Notes: generated from the letters alone by a model not told the origin. Shown: positions 53,796 through 63,441, numbered from the stretch's first letter. The stretch is DNA of 64,000 nucleotides from Herbaspirillum sp. GW103 (GCF_000261365.1 NZ_AJVC01000004.1:186001-250000); one strand, 5' to 3'. Numbers and translations: made by a program.

Positions 53796-54676
53796 TGGCC
53801 AAGAAAAAAGACGACCAGCAGGAAACCCAGGGCATGGATTTCCTGCAATCGACGCCGCGCAAGTGGGTGACGATCTACATTCCGCTACTGATCTTCCTGT
53901 TCGTGCTGCTGTTCCCGTTCTACTGGATGGTGATCACCGCCTTCAAGCCGGATAATGAATTGCTCTCGCAGACCGGCAACCCGTTCTGGGTGGTTGCCCC
54001 GACGCTGGCGCACTTCAAGAAGCTGCTGTTCGAAACCCAGTATCCGGCCTGGCTGTTGAACACGGTGATCGTCTCGGTGGTATCGACCTTCGCCTCGCTG
54101 GCGGCCAGCGTCTTTGCCGCCTATGCGATCGAACGACTGCGCTTCCAGGGTTCCAAGCAGGTCGGTCTGGGCATTTTCCTGGCCTACCTGATCCCGCCAT
54201 CGATCCTGTTCATTCCGCTGGCGGCGATCGTGTTCAAGCTGGGGCTGTTCGACACGCGCTGGGCGCTGATCCTGACCTATCCGACCTTCCTGATCCCGTT
54301 CTGCACCTGGCTGCTGATGGGTTACTTCCGCTCGATTCCCTATGAGCTGGAAGAGTGTGCACTGATCGATGGTGCCACCCGCTGGGAGATCCTGGTCAAG
54401 ATCATCCTGCCCCTGGCGGTGCCGGGCCTGATCTCGGCAGGCATCTTTGCCTTCACGCTGTCATGGAATGAATTCATCTATGCGCTGACCTTCATTTCTT
54501 CTTCCGAGGTCAAGACGGTACCGGTGGGGATCGTCACCGAGCTGGTGGATGGCGACGTCTATCACTGGGGAGCGCTGATGGCCGGTGCGCTGCTGGGTTC
54601 GCTACCGGTGGCGGTGGTGTATTCGTTCTTTGTGGAGTATTACGTATCGGGCATGACGGGGGCGGTGAAGGAGTAA
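53795..54676 (+). CDS. Sugar ABC transporter permease (MalG/UgpE type)
   Basis: 293 residues; six spans and EAA loop EECALIDGATRWEILVKIILPLAVP. The N terminus is acidic/polar (MAKKKDDQQE...) before the first span. Ends the importer operon; a 37-bp inverted repeat and a Rho-independent terminator follow. Confidence 0.93.
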   Translation: MAKKKDDQQETQGMDFLQSTPRKWVTIYIPLLIFLFVLLFPFYWMVITAFKPDNELLSQTGNPFWVVAPTLAHFKKLLFETQYPAWLLNTVIVSVVSTFASLAASVFAAYAIERLRFQGSKQVGLGIFLAYLIPPSILFIPLAAIVFKLGLFDTRWALILTYPTFLIPFCTWLLMGYFRSIPYELEECALIDGATRWEILVKIILPLAVPGLISAGIFAFTLSWNEFIYALTFISSSEVKTVPVGIVTELVDGDVYHWGALMAGALLGSLPVAVVYSFFVEYYVSGMTGAVKE

Positions 54677-54686
54677 CTTGGAAAAT

Positions 54687-54723
54687 GCTAATACCGTTGA
54701 GCCTATCGCCCCACGGTATTAGC
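54687..54723 (+). repeat. Inverted repeat directly after the sugar ABC operon
   Basis: GCTAATACCGT and ACGGTATTAGC, perfect 11-bp arms with a 15-bp loop, starting 11 bp after the stop codon. No T run follows. It could form a stable mRNA end structure, separate from the true terminator at 54781. Confidence 0.7.
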
Positions 54724-54780
54724 TACCATTCTGTTGAATTGCATATCCGGTAGGCAGCCGACTCAATTACGAAATAAAAA

Positions 54781-54815
54781 GAGCCCAAATCGATGAAGAT
54801 TTGGGCTCCTTTTTT
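54781..54815. terminator. Bidirectional terminator between ABC operon and cytochrome c gene
   Basis: GAGCCCAAATC-GATGAA-GATTTGGGCTC with CTTTTTT on the right and AAAAA on the left. It closes the rightward ABC operon and the leftward dehydrogenase operon. Confidence 0.92.
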
Positions 54816-54879
54816 GTAATTGACCTTCAACTAAACTCTCGAAGAGCTATTCAAAAAGCCTGGCGACATATTCAAAGGC

Positions 54880-56202
54880 TTAACGCGTGGTCACTGCTGC
54901 ATTCGCCTCCACCGTCTTCTTCTCCGGCAGTTGCTTGCGCACCTTGGCGACCTCGGAGGCACTCACCGATCCGGCCTGGTTACCCCAGCTGCTGCGGATG
55001 AAGGTGACCACGTCGGCCACTTCCTGATCCGACAGGCGACTGCCGAAGGCCGGCATGGCGAATTGCGTCGGGGCCTTGTGGGTCCAGGGCATTTCGGCGC
55101 CTTCCAGCACGATGCGGATCAGCGAAGCCGGGTTCTCGGCATTGACCGTGGGTGACAAGGCCAGGCTCGGGAAGGTTTCGTCATAGCCCTTGCCGCTGCT
55201 GCGGTGGCAGGCCGCGCAGTTGTTCAGGAACGCCATCGCCCCGGGGCTCTGGTCGCTGCCGCGGCGCAGGGCCTGGTGGGTCTTGTCGTCATAGGCCAGC
55301 GCAGCCGTACTGTCCTTCACCGGCTTCAAGGACTTCAGGTACTTGGCCATGGCCGAGAGATCTTCCTCGGTCATGTACTGGGTACTGTTGGCGACCACGT
55401 CGGCCATGCCGCCAAAAGCAGCGGAATGGCTGTTGCGGCCGGTCTTGAGGAAGGCCACGATATCGGCCTCGCTCCAGTTGCCCAGACCATCACGGGCATC
55501 CCCGCGCAGGTTGTTGGCCAGGTAGCCATCGACGACACCACCGGAGAGGAACTGGCTGCTGTCATTGGACAGCGCCTTCTCCTGCATGCCCACGCCACGC
55601 GGGGTATGGCAGGCGCCACAGTGTCCCAGGCCCTCGACCAGGTATTGGCCACGGACCAGGGGACTATTGTCCTCGGGACCATCGACCGCTACGGCCGGTG
55701 CAAAGACCTTGCGCCACACCGACAGCGGCCAGCGCATCGACAACGGCCAGGTGATGTCCACACCGCGATTGGGTGCGGGATCGGCCTGCACACCCTTCAT
55801 GAAATAGGCATACAGTGCCTTCACGTCAGCCGGCTTGACCTTGGCGTAGGAGGGATACGGCATGGCCGGATAGAGCGACGCACCATCCTTGCGGATGCCG
55901 TGACGCAGGGCTTGGTCGAAATCCTCTTCGCTGTAGTTGCCGATACCGTGTTCCTTGTCCGGCGTGATGTTGGAGGAATACACCGTGCCGATGGGCGTGG
56001 CAATGGGCAAGCCGCCCGCAAAAGGCTTGCCGCCCTTGGCGGTGTGGCAGGCCACGCAGTCCCCGGCCTTGGCCAGGTACTCGCCGCGCTGCACCAGCTG
56101 CTGATCAGCCGAGGGCGCTGCCGGATTGATTTGCGCCGCTGCGGACAACGCGGACAGCGACATGACTGCCGCGCAGGCGGCGATGAAATAATGCTTGATC
56201 AT
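54880..56202 (-). CDS. Triheme cytochrome c subunit of a membrane-bound FAD dehydrogenase
   Basis: 440 residues: a signal peptide, then three heme-binding CXXCH motifs (CVACH about residue 49, CGACH in the middle, CAACH in the last third). This is the cytochrome subunit of gluconate 2-dehydrogenase/alcohol-sorbitol dehydrogenase-type complexes and passes electrons to the quinone pool. Start at MIKHYF, nine bases after AAGG; an ATG three codons earlier overlaps that site. Last of the three-gene set, 11 bp behind the GMC subunit. Confidence 0.93.
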   Translation of the reverse strand: MIKHYFIAACAAVMSLSALSAAAQINPAAPSADQQLVQRGEYLAKAGDCVACHTAKGGKPFAGGLPIATPIGTVYSSNITPDKEHGIGNYSEEDFDQALRHGIRKDGASLYPAMPYPSYAKVKPADVKALYAYFMKGVQADPAPNRGVDITWPLSMRWPLSVWRKVFAPAVAVDGPEDNSPLVRGQYLVEGLGHCGACHTPRGVGMQEKALSNDSSQFLSGGVVDGYLANNLRGDARDGLGNWSEADIVAFLKTGRNSHSAAFGGMADVVANSTQYMTEEDLSAMAKYLKSLKPVKDSTAALAYDDKTHQALRRGSDQSPGAMAFLNNCAACHRSSGKGYDETFPSLALSPTVNAENPASLIRIVLEGAEMPWTHKAPTQFAMPAFGSRLSDQEVADVVTFIRSSWGNQAGSVSASEVAKVRKQLPEKKTVEANAAVTTR

Positions 56203-56213
56203 GGTCGTCATCC

Positions 56214-57995
56214 TTATGCCTGCACCAGCGGGCCGGGGTTTTTCAGATACTGCTCACGAATGGCCCTGGCGGAGTGATACGCCAGCGCCGTGACCAGCCC
56301 GGTCGGGTTGTAACCCATGTTCTGCGGGAAGGCACAGGCCCCGTAGACGAACACGTTGGGCACGTCCCAGCTTTGCAGATACTTGTTGACCACGCTGTTC
56401 TTGGGCGTCGTTCCCATGATCGCGCCGCCGGTCAGGTGAGTCGACTGATAGACCCGGGTATCCCAGGACGAACCGGTCTTGCGTACGGCCTTGATGACCT
56501 TTTCCGGATTCATGGCCTGGCCGACCTTCTCCATCTGGCCTGCGATGTAGGTCAGCATCTTGCCTTCGTTTTCCTTCCAGTTCAGGGTCAGGCGCAGCAG
56601 CGGCTGGCCGTTGGCATCCTTGTAGGTCGGATCCAGCGACAGGTAGCAGTCGCGATAAGCCATCACCGAACCGGACATGCCGATGGTGAGCGTGCGCTGA
56701 TAGCTGTCCTGCACGCTGGCCTTCCATTCCGAACCCCAGCTGGGGACCTTCTCGCCGGGCATGGTGCCGGCCTGCTTGATGGGCCGACCACCGGTGCGCA
56801 CGTGACGGATCGAGGCGCCGCCGATGAAGCCCAGCGGACCGTGATCGAACTGGTCGCCGTTGAGGTCGTCCATGCCCACGCCACCGGCACCGGTGCCGAT
56901 GAAGGGATTGAACTGGGTCCCCTTGGGCATGACCACGTTGATGCCCCCGTTGTACTGGTAGGCGAAGTTCTTGCCGACCACGCCTTCACCAGTGACCGGG
57001 TCATACGGCTTGCCAATGCCCGAGAGCAGCAGCAGGCGCACGTTGTGGGTCTGGAACGCGGTCAGCAGCACCAGATCGGCCGGCTGCTCGACCTCGCGGC
57101 CCTGGGCATCGATGTAGGTGACGCCGGTGGCGCGCTTGCCGGAGGCATCCAGGTTGACCTTGATGACCTGCGCCTTGGTACGCACTTCGAAGTTCTTGCG
57201 CTTCAACAGCACCGGCAGGATGGTGGTCTGTGGCGAAGCCTTCGAATACATGTAGCAACCGTAGTTCTCGCAGAAGCCGCAGTAGTTGCAGGGGCCGATG
57301 CGTACGCCGTACGGATTGGTGAAGGGCTGCGAGGCATTGGCCGCCGGCGCGGGATAGGGGTGGTAGCCGACATCGCGCATGGCCTTCTCCACCAGCGAAG
57401 CAGCGTACTGGTATTGCAGCGGCGGGGTCGGGAATTCATCGCTGCGCTCGGCTTCCAGCGGATTGCCACCGGGCACGATCTTCCCCTTCAGATTGCCGGC
57501 CTTGCCGGAGACGGCCATGACCTTTTCCGAGAAATCGTAGAACGGCTCCAGTTCCTTGTAGGTCACGCCATGGTCCTGGATGGTCATGTCCTCGGGGATG
57601 AATTTCTTGCCGTACTTCTGCTCGTAGTGGGAGCGCATTTCCAGTTCTTCAGGCAGGTTGCGGTACATCATGCCGTTCCAGTGGAAACCGGCACCGCCCA
57701 CGCCATCACCCAAGAGGAAGGAGCCATGCTGACGATACGGCACCGCCACATCGGAGAGCGCATGGCGGATCGTCACGGTCTCGCGCGAGAGGTCCTGGAA
57801 CAACGCGCCACGCACCGAGTATTTCAGTTCATCGACCGCCTTCGGATACGGCGTGTCGGTGTTGGTGTCACGCATGTCGCCACGCTCCAGCGCCAGCACG
57901 TTCAGGCCGGCTTCGGTGAGCTCCATGCCCATGATGGAGCCGGTCCAGCCCAGGCCCACCATCACTACATCCACTTTGTCTTTTTTGATAGCCAT
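56214..57995 (-). CDS. GMC-family FAD dehydrogenase subunit (gluconate 2-dehydrogenase-like)
   Basis: 593 residues. The FAD motif is VDVVMVGLGWTGSIMG near the N terminus; later CNYCGFCENYGCYMY, a Cys-rich cluster, and the C-terminal HLTGGAIMGTTP and GACAFPQNMGYNPTG segments belong to the GMC C domain. Oxidises a sugar or sugar acid (gluconate, 2-ketogluconate, sorbitol) in the periplasm, with electrons going to the cytochrome subunit. It has no own signal and probably travels folded with the Tat-bearing small subunit. Starts two bp after that gene. Confidence 0.92.
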   Translation of the reverse strand: MAIKKDKVDVVMVGLGWTGSIMGMELTEAGLNVLALERGDMRDTNTDTPYPKAVDELKYSVRGALFQDLSRETVTIRHALSDVAVPYRQHGSFLLGDGVGGAGFHWNGMMYRNLPEELEMRSHYEQKYGKKFIPEDMTIQDHGVTYKELEPFYDFSEKVMAVSGKAGNLKGKIVPGGNPLEAERSDEFPTPPLQYQYAASLVEKAMRDVGYHPYPAPAANASQPFTNPYGVRIGPCNYCGFCENYGCYMYSKASPQTTILPVLLKRKNFEVRTKAQVIKVNLDASGKRATGVTYIDAQGREVEQPADLVLLTAFQTHNVRLLLLSGIGKPYDPVTGEGVVGKNFAYQYNGGINVVMPKGTQFNPFIGTGAGGVGMDDLNGDQFDHGPLGFIGGASIRHVRTGGRPIKQAGTMPGEKVPSWGSEWKASVQDSYQRTLTIGMSGSVMAYRDCYLSLDPTYKDANGQPLLRLTLNWKENEGKMLTYIAGQMEKVGQAMNPEKVIKAVRKTGSSWDTRVYQSTHLTGGAIMGTTPKNSVVNKYLQSWDVPNVFVYGACAFPQNMGYNPTGLVTALAYHSARAIREQYLKNPGPLVQA

Positions 57996-57997
57996 GA

Positions 57998-58720
57998 TCA
58001 GCCCTTCTCTCCCAGAATCGACACGGGGCCGTATGGATACTTGACGTTGTATTGGTCCACCCAGTCGGCGTAATCGGCACGCGCACCGGGGAAGCCGACC
58101 ATCTTCCAGCCGCCCATCTTCTGGTTGCCGCCGTACATCGGGTCGGCGAAATAACCTTCCTTGGTATTGCCCAGCATGAAGCTGAAGAAGGTCTTGGCCG
58201 GCACCGTATCGAAGCTGATCTTGCCGCCTTCCATCATCTTGAGTACTTCCAGCTGCTTGGCCTTGTCGAGTTCGGCGAAGACCTTGCCGTGGTTCTTGCT
58301 GCACCAGTCATTGCAGGCGGCAATGCCCTGGCGATAGATGTCGCGCGGTACCAGCGAGAGCTGGTAGCCCAGTTCAGGCGCGCTGTCCGGGTGAAAAGGA
58401 CCCTGCATGTACCACAGCTTGCCGGCGCCATAGGGCGTTTCCATCTGGCGGTCGATGAACTCGGGCACGCCGGTCTCCAGTGCACCGGCACCGTACTGGT
58501 CCGAGGGGATGAGATGATCGACGGCGGCGTTGAGGAAGGCCCATTCGGGCGCGGTGAAGTAGCTGGGAGTGTAGGCGCGGGCCTTGCCCGGCTCGCTGCT
58601 GTCGGCCATTGCCGGTTGGCTGACTGCTGCGGTGGTGGCGCCGCCTAGCGTGGTCGCGGCTGGGACGATGGCCAACACCTGGCGCAGGAAGCGCCGCCTG
58701 GGCTCTTTATCTTGTGACAT
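57998..58720 (-). CDS. Gluconate 2-dehydrogenase subunit 3 family protein
   Basis: 240 residues. A twin-arginine signal (PRRRFLRQVLA) is followed by the subunit 3 domain (YFTAPEWAFLNAAVDHLIPSD). In this family the small subunit carries the Tat signal for the complex and acts as chaperone. First gene of the three-gene operon. Confidence 0.93.
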   Translation of the reverse strand: MSQDKEPRRRFLRQVLAIVPAATTLGGATTAAVSQPAMADSSEPGKARAYTPSYFTAPEWAFLNAAVDHLIPSDQYGAGALETGVPEFIDRQMETPYGAGKLWYMQGPFHPDSAPELGYQLSLVPRDIYRQGIAACNDWCSKNHGKVFAELDKAKQLEVLKMMEGGKISFDTVPAKTFFSFMLGNTKEGYFADPMYGGNQKMGGWKMVGFPGARADYADWVDQYNVKYPYGPVSILGEKG

Positions 58721-58919
58721 GAGTATCCTTTGGACGTGGGATTTGACGAGGGTATGCGGGACGCTGGCAACACGCCATGCAAGGATGAAGCTCCCCTGCG
58801 TGCCGAATGGACGCGTTCTCTTCTTGTTATGGTGTAGCCCCTGTGCGGTGTCGTCGGGCGCAGCCGCACAGGGTGAGACTCAGACCGGCAGGACTCCGCC
58901 CTGCGGTGCCTGATTTACA

Positions 58920-59687
58920 TCAGGCCAGCACTTCGCCGAAGAAATCCTGCAAGGCAACAGCGGCGCGCTCGGCGGTCTGGCGGTGGTAGAAGAAGCCGGG
59001 ATGGTTGGCATCCGGATCGGTGAAGGAATGGCCTGCCTGACCATAGTTGACCAGTTGCCAGTCGATCTTCAGGGCGCTCATCTCGTCGATGAAGCCATTG
59101 ACCTGATCGCGTGGCACCGACGGATCCTGCACGCCGTGCAGCACCAGTACTGCGCCCTTGATCTTGCTCTCGGCCGGGGCCGGGGTATCGAGCGCACCAT
59201 GCAGCGAGACCGTGCCGCGCAGCTCAGCGCCATCACGCGCCAGCTCCAGCGCCGCCGTGCCACCGAAACAGAAACCGCAGGCGCCCAGCCTGGACGCATC
59301 GAGCTTGACGAAGGACTGCTCGCGCAAGACCTTGAGCGCGCCGTGCATGCGCTTGCGCAGTTCGGCGCGATCCTTCTTGAGCGGGATGATGGCCGCCAGA
59401 GCTTCGTCCGGATTGCCCGGACGCAGGGTCTTGCCGAACACATCGGCCACCAGGATGGCATGGCCCGCACCGATGGTGGTGGCGGCGATTTCCAGCGCCT
59501 GCTGGCGCAGCCCGAAGTAATTGGGAACGCTCAGCACACCGGAGACCGGGGCTTGCGCCTTGTTGTAGAGGAGCACGCTTTCGTAATCGATGCCATCGGC
59601 GCTGTGGGCGATGGTCTCGATGCCGAGGTCGGTGACAGGAATGCCGAGCTTCTCGGCGATGGCGGCGGTGTTCCAGGACGTGGACAT
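58920..59687 (-). CDS. Dienelactone hydrolase family protein
   Basis: 255 residues. The alpha/beta hydrolase triad is visible: Cys in GACGFCFGG, Asp in GVQDPSVP, His in AGHSFTDP. Opens lactones; in this neighbourhood a sugar lactone from the dehydrogenase would be a reasonable substrate, though no direct evidence exists. Start at MSTSWNTA with GGAGCCTCC upstream. Further open sequence to 60155 is antisense to the next gene. 199 bp separate it from the dehydrogenase operon on the same strand. Confidence 0.9.
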   Translation of the reverse strand: MSTSWNTAAIAEKLGIPVTDLGIETIAHSADGIDYESVLLYNKAQAPVSGVLSVPNYFGLRQQALEIAATTIGAGHAILVADVFGKTLRPGNPDEALAAIIPLKKDRAELRKRMHGALKVLREQSFVKLDASRLGACGFCFGGTAALELARDGAELRGTVSLHGALDTPAPAESKIKGAVLVLHGVQDPSVPRDQVNGFIDEMSALKIDWQLVNYGQAGHSFTDPDANHPGFFYHRQTAERAAVALQDFFGEVLA

Positions 59688-60037
59688 GGATGGAGGCTCC
59701 TTTGGTTGGCAAACGTCGCCGGGCGTGGAGACCAGGCGACGCTCAGGAAACTTTTGTTTGGCGCGAATGCGGACAATCATTGCTGCGAGGCCGCGCTGTT
59801 GACGCCGCCGCCATGCCCTTGCCTTGACCGCATGTGGGCAGCAATGTTCGCACAAACAGTGCATTTCTGCAGAAGGCCAGACCAATGAGGCTCGAAAAAA
59901 TGCGAGGTGCGCCCCTACAAAATCCATACAAGTCACATGGAGATGCCCGCCAACTTGACTTTTACTTGCGAGCAATGGATTCTTGCCCGACCCCATCGGC
60001 AGACCTCTTCCATACAACGACCAACACAAGAGTTTCC
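59688..60037. other. Intergenic region between divergent hydrolase and YjgN-like genes
   Basis: 350 bp carrying the two divergent promoters. Open frames extend into it from both sides, but without ribosome sites. I see no clear dyad or terminator. Confidence 0.5.
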
Positions 60038-61159
60038 ATGAACGACCATTCCGATTTGCCTGACGCCACCGTCCCTCCTCCGTCTGCATCCAATGAGCCG
60101 GGCACCTTTGCCACCGCCCTGCGCGATTCTGCCGATCACCGTGCACCACAGGCATTTTCCTTCAGCGGGCGCGGTTCCGAATATTTCCGTATCTGGATCG
60201 TCAACCTGCTGCTGTCCGTGGTGACGCTGGGCATCTATTCCGCCTGGGCCAAGGTGCGCCGACTGCGCTATTTCTACGACAACACTTCGGTGGCCGGGGC
60301 CAGCTTCGACTATCACGGCAATCCCGTGGCCATCCTCAAGGGACGCATCCTGGCCGTGGTACTGCTGGTGGCTTACCAGCTCGCCGGCTACATCAACATC
60401 CTGCTTGGCCTGATCGCCGCGCTGATCCTCATGTTGGCCAGCCCCTGGCTGATCTGGCGCAGCCTGCAATTCAAGCTCTACAACACCAGCTATCGCGGCA
60501 TCCGCTTCGGTTTTCGCGGCAGCTTCGGCGGTGCCTTCAAGAACTTCCTGTTGTGGCCGATGATCGGCGTCTTCAGCGTGGGCCTGCTCATGCCGATGGC
60601 GGCACAGCGCTTCAAGCGCTTCCAGCACAATGAGACGCGCTTCGGCTCCACCCACTTCTCCTTCCATGGTTCGGTCGGCGCGTTCTACCTGGCCTACCTG
60701 GCCGGCATCGGTGGCTGGATCGCCGGCTCGGCGCTCATCGTCATCAGCTTTGGCGGCATGGCCTTGTTCCGAGCGATCGAGTCGGGCGCAGGTTCGATCC
60801 TGGCCTTCGCGCTCATGCTGCTGGCCCTCTACGTCTGGTCCTTCCTGATCATTCCGCTGTGGCTGACGCTGCTGCAGAACCTGGTCTGGAACAATACCCG
60901 CCTGGGTGAACATCGCTTCCAGAGCCGCATGCGCTGGGGCCGCACGGCCTTCATCCTGCTGACCAACGTGCTGGGCATCGCCGTGACGCTGGGCCTGTTC
61001 ACGCCCTTCGCGCAGGTACGCATGATGCGCTATCGCATCGAGTCGCTTACCTTGCTGCCGGCAGGCAGCCTGGACGACTTCATCGCTTCCAGCGAATCGC
61101 CCGGCTCGGCGACCGGCGAGGGCCTGGGCGATCTGCTCGACTTCGACCTGTCGATGTAA
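60038..61159 (+). CDS. YjgN-like DUF898 membrane protein
   Basis: 373 residues, about eight to ten spans. The DUF898 repeats (SEYFRIWIVNLLLSVVTLG and later YLAYLAGIGGWI, WTRLGEHRF-like segments) are typical. Function unknown; the gene is directly followed by an M48 protease three bp away, a pairing that recurs in proteobacteria and suggests joint membrane or envelope quality control. The start at MNDHSDLPD has a weak AAGAG site; 68 further codons upstream are open but without support. Confidence 0.88.
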   Translation: MNDHSDLPDATVPPPSASNEPGTFATALRDSADHRAPQAFSFSGRGSEYFRIWIVNLLLSVVTLGIYSAWAKVRRLRYFYDNTSVAGASFDYHGNPVAILKGRILAVVLLVAYQLAGYINILLGLIAALILMLASPWLIWRSLQFKLYNTSYRGIRFGFRGSFGGAFKNFLLWPMIGVFSVGLLMPMAAQRFKRFQHNETRFGSTHFSFHGSVGAFYLAYLAGIGGWIAGSALIVISFGGMALFRAIESGAGSILAFALMLLALYVWSFLIIPLWLTLLQNLVWNNTRLGEHRFQSRMRWGRTAFILLTNVLGIAVTLGLFTPFAQVRMMRYRIESLTLLPAGSLDDFIASSESPGSATGEGLGDLLDFDLSM

Positions 61160-61162
61160 GCC

Positions 61163-62152
61163 ATGACAGTCTCGGCTTCCTATTACGATGGCAAGACCTC
61201 GAGACGCTACCTGGTCACGCTCACCGTCAGCGGCGGCGTGGCCCAGGTACGCGGGGAGGTGGAGCGGGATTGCCCGATTGCCGGGTTGCACGTTTCCGAG
61301 CGCCTGAACCGCGCGGCGCGCAAGGTCAGCTTCCCCGATGGCGCCTATCTGGAGATCATCGATGGCGCGGCCTTCAGCGCCTTGCTGCGCGGGATCGGCC
61401 AGCGCGATTCACTGGTAGTGCGGCTGCAGCAGAGCTGGTTCCACGCACTGACGGCCTGCGCGGTCCTGGTGGCGGTGGTGGTCCTGAGCTACCTCTATCT
61501 GCTGCCGCTGGCGGCCCAGGGCATCACCGCCATGCTGCCGGTGTCGGTGGATCGCCAGGTCGGACAGGACACGCTGGACTTCCTCGATACGAGGGTGCTG
61601 TCACCCAGCCAGCTCGATGCGCATCGTGCGCGGGCCATCACGGCGCGCTTTCGCGCCATGACGACGCCGCTGCCGGATGCCCCCGATTACGAGATCGTGT
61701 TTCGCAAGAGCCGCATCGGGCCCAATGCCTTCGCCCTGCCCTCCGGGCAGATCGTGGTCACTGACGAGATCGTGCAGTTGCTGGACGATGATGATGCCCT
61801 CATGGGGGTATTGGCCCACGAACTGGGCCATGTGCACCGCCGCCACCTGATGCGGCGACTGATCCAGAGTTCGGCCATTGCCGCCATGGCCACCGCTCTG
61901 TTTGGCGATGTCTCGGCGGTGCTGGCCAACATCCCCACGGTGTTGCTGGATCTGAAGTATTCGCGCGACATCGAACGCGAGGCCGATGATTACGCCATTG
62001 CCATGTTCAAGGCCAATGGCCTGCCGTGTCAGAAGCTGGCGCTGGTGTTCGAGAAGCTGGGAGAGATGGACAAGGATGGCCCGGCCGCGCGTTATCTCTC
62101 CAGCCATCCGGCCAATGAGGAACGCATCGCACATATCCTCGGCTCGCGCTGA
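61163..62152 (+). CDS. M48-family zinc metalloprotease
   Basis: 329 residues: a ~90-residue N-terminal domain, a membrane span (about residues 95-120), then the M48 protease domain with zinc motif HELGHVHRRH and downstream Glu in READDYAI. Likely acts at the inner membrane or periplasm with the YjgN-like neighbour. Three-bp spacing shows co-transcription. It converges on the HD-GYP gene. Confidence 0.92.
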   Translation: MTVSASYYDGKTSRRYLVTLTVSGGVAQVRGEVERDCPIAGLHVSERLNRAARKVSFPDGAYLEIIDGAAFSALLRGIGQRDSLVVRLQQSWFHALTACAVLVAVVVLSYLYLLPLAAQGITAMLPVSVDRQVGQDTLDFLDTRVLSPSQLDAHRARAITARFRAMTTPLPDAPDYEIVFRKSRIGPNAFALPSGQIVVTDEIVQLLDDDDALMGVLAHELGHVHRRHLMRRLIQSSAIAAMATALFGDVSAVLANIPTVLLDLKYSRDIEREADDYAIAMFKANGLPCQKLALVFEKLGEMDKDGPAARYLSSHPANEERIAHILGSR

Positions 62153-62174
62153 GGACCAAGGCCTGTTCCCATGA

Positions 62175-62216
62175 AATCTACGAGTAGATTCAACGTGACC
62201 AGGCCCTAAGGCCTGG
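62175..62216. repeat. Two short hairpins between convergent M48 and HD-GYP genes
   Basis: AATCTAC-GA-GTAGATT (62175-62190) and CCAGGCC-CTAA-GGCCTGG (62199-62216); the second overlaps the HD-GYP stop codon. Neither is followed by a T run, so a terminator function is uncertain. Confidence 0.5.
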
Positions 62217-63441
62217 CCTCTCCCGGGCTCTCGCCGCCCTCCACCAGTGCCTTGAGTGAGTCCAGCACCAGCCCGTTGCTGCGGATCCAGTCCTGCCCGC
62301 TGCGCTCACTGATGGCATCCTCCTGGTCCGGTGCGGACAGGTCGATGATCTCGCTCTCCAGGGCCTCGATCGACACGGCCGTTGCAAACGCCTTGACCAC
62401 AGGCCGGGTGAGATCCTTCTGGTTCTGGCGAATGACCAGCGCAGTACGGCCAGAGCGCAGCTTGACGATGGACCCGACGGGATAGATGCCCAGCGTCTTG
62501 ACGAAGGTCAGGAAGATGGGACGATCGAAGTGCCCCTGCCAGGTCGCCATGCGGGCCAGTGACTCGGCCGGATCCCAGGCGGACTTGTAGGTGCGATCGG
62601 AGGTGACGGCGTCGTACACGTCGCACACGGCGGCCATGCGCGAATACAGGCCGATCTGGTTGCCCTGCTGGCGCCCCGGGTAACCGGTGCCATCGACCTT
62701 TTCGTGATGATGCAGGCACACGTCGAGGACATAGTCCGGTACGCCGGCGAAGCCGCTCAGGTATTCATAACCCAGCGTGGGGTGGCGCTGGATGATACGA
62801 AATTCCTGGTCGGTCAGTTTGCCCGGCTTGTTCAGTACCTCCAGCGGAATAAAGGCCTTGCCTACGTCATGCAGGTAGCCGGACAGTCCGGCTTCCTTGC
62901 AGGCCGTGCTGTCCATGCCCAGGGTGCGCGCCAGCGCCACCATCATGGTACAGACGGCGATGGAGTGCAGGTAGGTGTATTCATCGGCGCGCTTGAGGCG
63001 GATGATGCTGAGCAGGGCGTTCGAATTGCGCGTGACCGAGGCGGCGATTTCCTCCACCAGGTCCTGGCATTTCTCGACATCCAGGGTCTTGCCCAGACGG
63101 GCCTGCCGGAACATCTGCCGGGTCGATTCCTTGGCACTCTCGTAGAGCCGCAAGGCTTCGTTGAGTTCATTGCGATACTCCTCCTCCGCAGTGACCGGCG
63201 CAGGTGGCACAACGGCCACGTCCTCGATGGGCTGGTGAGCAATGACATCGCGCCCCAGTGACAGATCGATCCAGCAGAATTCGAAGCCGGCACTGCGCGC
63301 CCGGCTTACGTCGGCTGCGTGCTCGATCTTGAACTTGCTGCGCCAGAAGGGATGCTCGATCCATGAGCCATCGAAGCCGGCGAAATACATCCCCACGGCC
63401 AAGTCGTTGATGCTGATTTTTTTGAGTTGTGCCATCTGCAT
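62206..63441 (-). CDS. HD-GYP domain c-di-GMP phosphodiesterase with DUF3391
   Basis: 411 residues. The N-terminal DUF3391 domain (LKKISINDLAVGMYFAGF) is followed by an HD-GYP domain with HD pair (GYLHDVGKAFIP), HHEKVDGTGYPG and the further metal ligand His residues. Hydrolyses c-di-GMP; with the MHYT-GGDEF-EAL protein it makes two c-di-GMP enzymes in the window. Start at the first ATG or two codons later; neither has a strong ribosome site. Confidence 0.92.
   Translation of the reverse strand: MQMAQLKKISINDLAVGMYFAGFDGSWIEHPFWRSKFKIEHAADVSRARSAGFEFCWIDLSLGRDVIAHQPIEDVAVVPPAPVTAEEEYRNELNEALRLYESAKESTRQMFRQARLGKTLDVEKCQDLVEEIAASVTRNSNALLSIIRLKRADEYTYLHSIAVCTMMVALARTLGMDSTACKEAGLSGYLHDVGKAFIPLEVLNKPGKLTDQEFRIIQRHPTLGYEYLSGFAGVPDYVLDVCLHHHEKVDGTGYPGRQQGNQIGLYSRMAAVCDVYDAVTSDRTYKSAWDPAESLARMATWQGHFDRPIFLTFVKTLGIYPVGSIVKLRSGRTALVIRQNQKDLTRPVVKAFATAVSIEALESEIIDLSAPDQEDAISERSGQDWIRSNGLVLDSLKALVEGGESPGEARP

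Noticed and set aside
56274..58073. 599-codon plus-strand open frame over the GMC dehydrogenase
   Set aside because: No domain or ribosome site; all family motifs are on the minus strand.
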